In this document: in pieces, positions 5,499 to 6,654 of the stretch
Layout of the letters: the number at the start of each line of letters is the position of its first letter
Numbering within the stretch: the stretch's first letter is position 1
Origin: Limisphaerales bacterium
Lineage (GTDB): Bacteria; Verrucomicrobiota; Verrucomicrobiia; Limisphaerales; UBA11358
DNA length: 6,654 bases
Direction of reading: 5' to 3'
Assembly: GCA_027451565.1 (NCBI GenBank)
Contig: DAIDJC010000151.1
Span: 1-6,654 of the forward strand
Program-made: the position numbers and the translations under genes
Notes under the pieces: generated by a model
Databases searched by the model: none
What the model was told of the DNA's origin: nothing
The model's input: only the letters and a program-made list of their open reading frames with translations

Positions 5499-6268
5499 GC
5501 GCGTAAATTTTTGGGTTGTCGTTTGAAATCCGCCTGTAAAAAGCTTTTTACCGCGGGATCCGCCGCGTTGCGAACCTCATCGGGCGCGCCCACGGTCACA
5601 ATCCTTCCTTCCATGATGACCGCAATGCGATCAGCGATGCCAAAGGCCAGTTCCCGCTCGTGAGTTACAACCAATGATGTCACACCAGTGCGTTGGTTGA
5701 GATCCAAAATTTCTTCGCCGATCACCACGGCAGACAAGGGGTCCAGTTCGCTGGTCGGCTCATCATAAAAAATCAATTGCGGTTCCGTCACAAGGGCCCT
5801 CGCTATGGCCGCCCTTTTCTTCATTCCGCCTGAAAGCTCGGACGGCATCTTGTCCATCACGTCCCGCAAACCCACATCTGCCAGTTTTTCACTGACAATC
5901 CTCTGAATCTCCTCCTCCGGTTTTAGACGATGTTCGGTCAGGTACAACCCCACATTTTCGCCCACCGTCAATGAATTCAAAAGGGCGCCTGATTGAAAAA
6001 CCAAGGCCATCCGGTACTTGGCCGCCACCTCCGGCGACGTCACCGGATCCCCATTGATTAAAATCTCACCGGCATCCGGAGCTTCAAGTCCAATCAGGTG
6101 TTTAAGCAAAACGCTTTTTCCGCTGCCGCTTGGGCCCATGATCACGAATATTTCGCCCGGATTTACCGAGAAACTCACGTCCGCCAGCACGGGTTGGTTG
6201 CGGAACTGTTTGCACAACCCGCGCACGACCAGATTGACTCCGGACAATTGTGAAAGATCGGGATTCAT
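5495..6268 (-). CDS. mlaF: ABC transporter ATPase of the Mla lipid transport complex (MlaF)
   Basis: This cytosolic ATPase powers the MlaE permease. The 257-residue protein has every core ABC motif: Walker A GPSGSGKS (45-52), Q-loop Gln92 in VFQSGALLNSLTVGENV, signature LSGGMKKRAAIARAL (145-159), Walker B LIFYDE (165-170) running into PTSELDP, and the switch histidine His203 in VTHE. The FQSGALLNSLTV and LSGGMKKRAAIARAL stretches are characteristic of the MlaF/Ttg2A type rather than of amino-acid or metal importers. The chosen ATG (6268) starts one base after the mlaE stop (TGA-G-ATG), as expected for translational coupling. An earlier in-frame start at 6358 would add 30 residues unlike any ABC protein and overlap mlaE by 89 bases. 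The stop overlaps the mlaD start by four bases. The C-terminal SFLQADF region matches the tail that packs near the permease in this family. Direction and exact lipid cargo are not shown by the sequence. Confidence 0.95.
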   Translation of the reverse strand: MNPDLSQLSGVNLVVRGLCKQFRNQPVLADVSFSVNPGEIFVIMGPSGSGKSVLLKHLIGLEAPDAGEILINGDPVTSPEVAAKYRMALVFQSGALLNSLTVGENVGLYLTEHRLKPEEEIQRIVSEKLADVGLRDVMDKMPSELSGGMKKRAAIARALVTEPQLIFYDEPTSELDPLSAVVIGEEILDLNQRTGVTSLVVTHERELAFGIADRIAVIMEGRIVTVGAPDEVRNAADPAVKSFLQADFKRQPKNLRA

Positions 6269-6269
6269 C

Positions 6270-6654
6270 TCAGGATAGAAGCAGCCGCGTGAGCAAATAA
6301 TCAAAAACCACAATGGCCACGATGGAATTGACCACCGCTTTGGTGACCGAGCGCCCAATTCCTCGGGGACCTCCCATGGTGGTCAATCCCTGATGGCAAG
6401 ACACCGAGCCGATGATCAAGGCAAAACAAAAACTTTTAAATACCCCGTTGGCCACATCCTTGACATTGACGATTTCCTTCAAGTCCGAAAAAAACACGTG
6501 CATGGGAATGCCCATGCGCTGGTTGTAATCTGCCACCAAGGCGCCGCCAAACCAGCCCACCAGGATGGCAAAAACCACCAGCATGGGGAGAGCCGCCACA
6601 ATGGCCACCATCCGGGGAAGAACCAGGTAATAAATGGGATTGATGTTCATGGTC
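6270..6654 (-). CDS. mlaE: Mla-type lipid ABC transporter permease (MlaE), C-terminal part (5' end outside window)
   Basis: About 128 codons are visible, roughly the second half of a permease that normally has about 250-260 residues. The frame remains open at the right edge. A methionine codon at 6648-6650 looks like a start but is more likely internal: TMNINPIYYLVLPR matches the conserved region of the family, where the usual form is a Met-Gly-x-x-Pro-x-x-Tyr-Leu-Val-x-Pro-Arg stretch. At least three hydrophobic stretches follow: about residues 10-36, 70-90 and 103-125, counted from that Met. The conserved late part CHQGLTTMGGPRGIGRSVT leads to TKAVVNSIVAIVVFDYLLT, the family's end pattern. 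In the complex MlaE forms an inner-membrane dimer under the MlaD ring. It stops one base before mlaF. Any upstream operon genes are outside the window. Confidence 0.92.
   Translation of the reverse strand, partial: TMNINPIYYLVLPRMVAIVAALPMLVVFAILVGWFGGALVADYNQRMGIPMHVFFSDLKEIVNVKDVANGVFKSFCFALIIGSVSCHQGLTTMGGPRGIGRSVTKAVVNSIVAIVVFDYLLTRLLLS

Noticed and set aside
4845..5663. Long 272-codon open frame on the plus strand, antisense to mlaD and mlaF
   Set aside because: It has no Shine-Dalgarno, no recognisable domain and a His/Gly/Arg-rich composition typical of the shadow of a real gene. The minus-strand MCE and ABC motifs are unambiguous.
6269..6358. Upstream start that would extend MlaF by 30 residues
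   Set aside because: The extra residues resemble no ABC ATPase start and overlap mlaE. The ATG at 6268 directly follows the mlaE stop as in coupled operons.
1..6654. Mobile element, CRISPR array, phage, toxin-antitoxin or defence genes
   Set aside because: Every well-supported gene is a housekeeping or envelope gene. No transposase, integrase, tRNA, long terminal repeat or regularly spaced repeat array was seen on either strand.

Overview
The window looks like ordinary chromosomal DNA of a diderm (Gram-negative-type) bacterium. The best guess is Verrucomicrobiota, possibly near the Pedosphaera/Limisphaera group. Evidence for two membranes is an outer-membrane porin with a signal peptide and a C-terminal phenylalanine, an Mla-type lipid transport operon, and a type IV pilus/type II secretion platform protein. 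The phylum guess rests on remembered resemblance of the porin to verrucomicrobial porins and is inference, not a search result. Coding density is high. I see no transposase, integrase, tRNA, rRNA, CRISPR array or phage gene.

Layout, left to right. (1) The 3' end of a plus-strand metallo-beta-lactamase/beta-CASP nuclease-family gene enters from the left edge and stops at 503. (2) Convergent to it, on the minus strand, is a complete pilC/gspF-type gene (619-1830) standing alone. (3) A 372-base divergent intergenic region (1831-2202) carries a candidate promoter, candidate operator repeats, and a two-hairpin leader for the next gene. (4) A plus-strand beta-barrel porin gene (2203-3387) starts behind a strong Shine-Dalgarno and ends at a clear rho-independent terminator (3406-3436). 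(5) metF, methylenetetrahydrofolate reductase, follows on the plus strand (3559-4455). (6) Convergent to metF, on the minus strand, is the core of an Mla lipid-transport operon. Read in the direction of transcription it is mlaE (C-terminal half only, cut by the right edge), mlaF ATPase and mlaD/MCE substrate-binding protein. The genes are joined by a 1-base gap and then a 4-base ATGA overlap.

How the genes fit together. MlaE (permease), MlaF (ATPase) and MlaD (periplasmic MCE ring subunit) should form one inner-membrane ABC complex that moves phospholipids between inner and outer membrane. The porin gives the outer membrane a channel for small solutes, and PilC/GspF is the inner-membrane platform of a pilus or secretion machine. 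MetF is cytosolic one-carbon metabolism and the first gene is probably RNA processing. These are unrelated housekeeping or envelope units side by side rather than one system.

I found no convincing undescribed system. The most interesting signals are the structured leader at the predicted 5' end of the porin mRNA and the threefold GxGTIGKL repeat in the MlaD tail.
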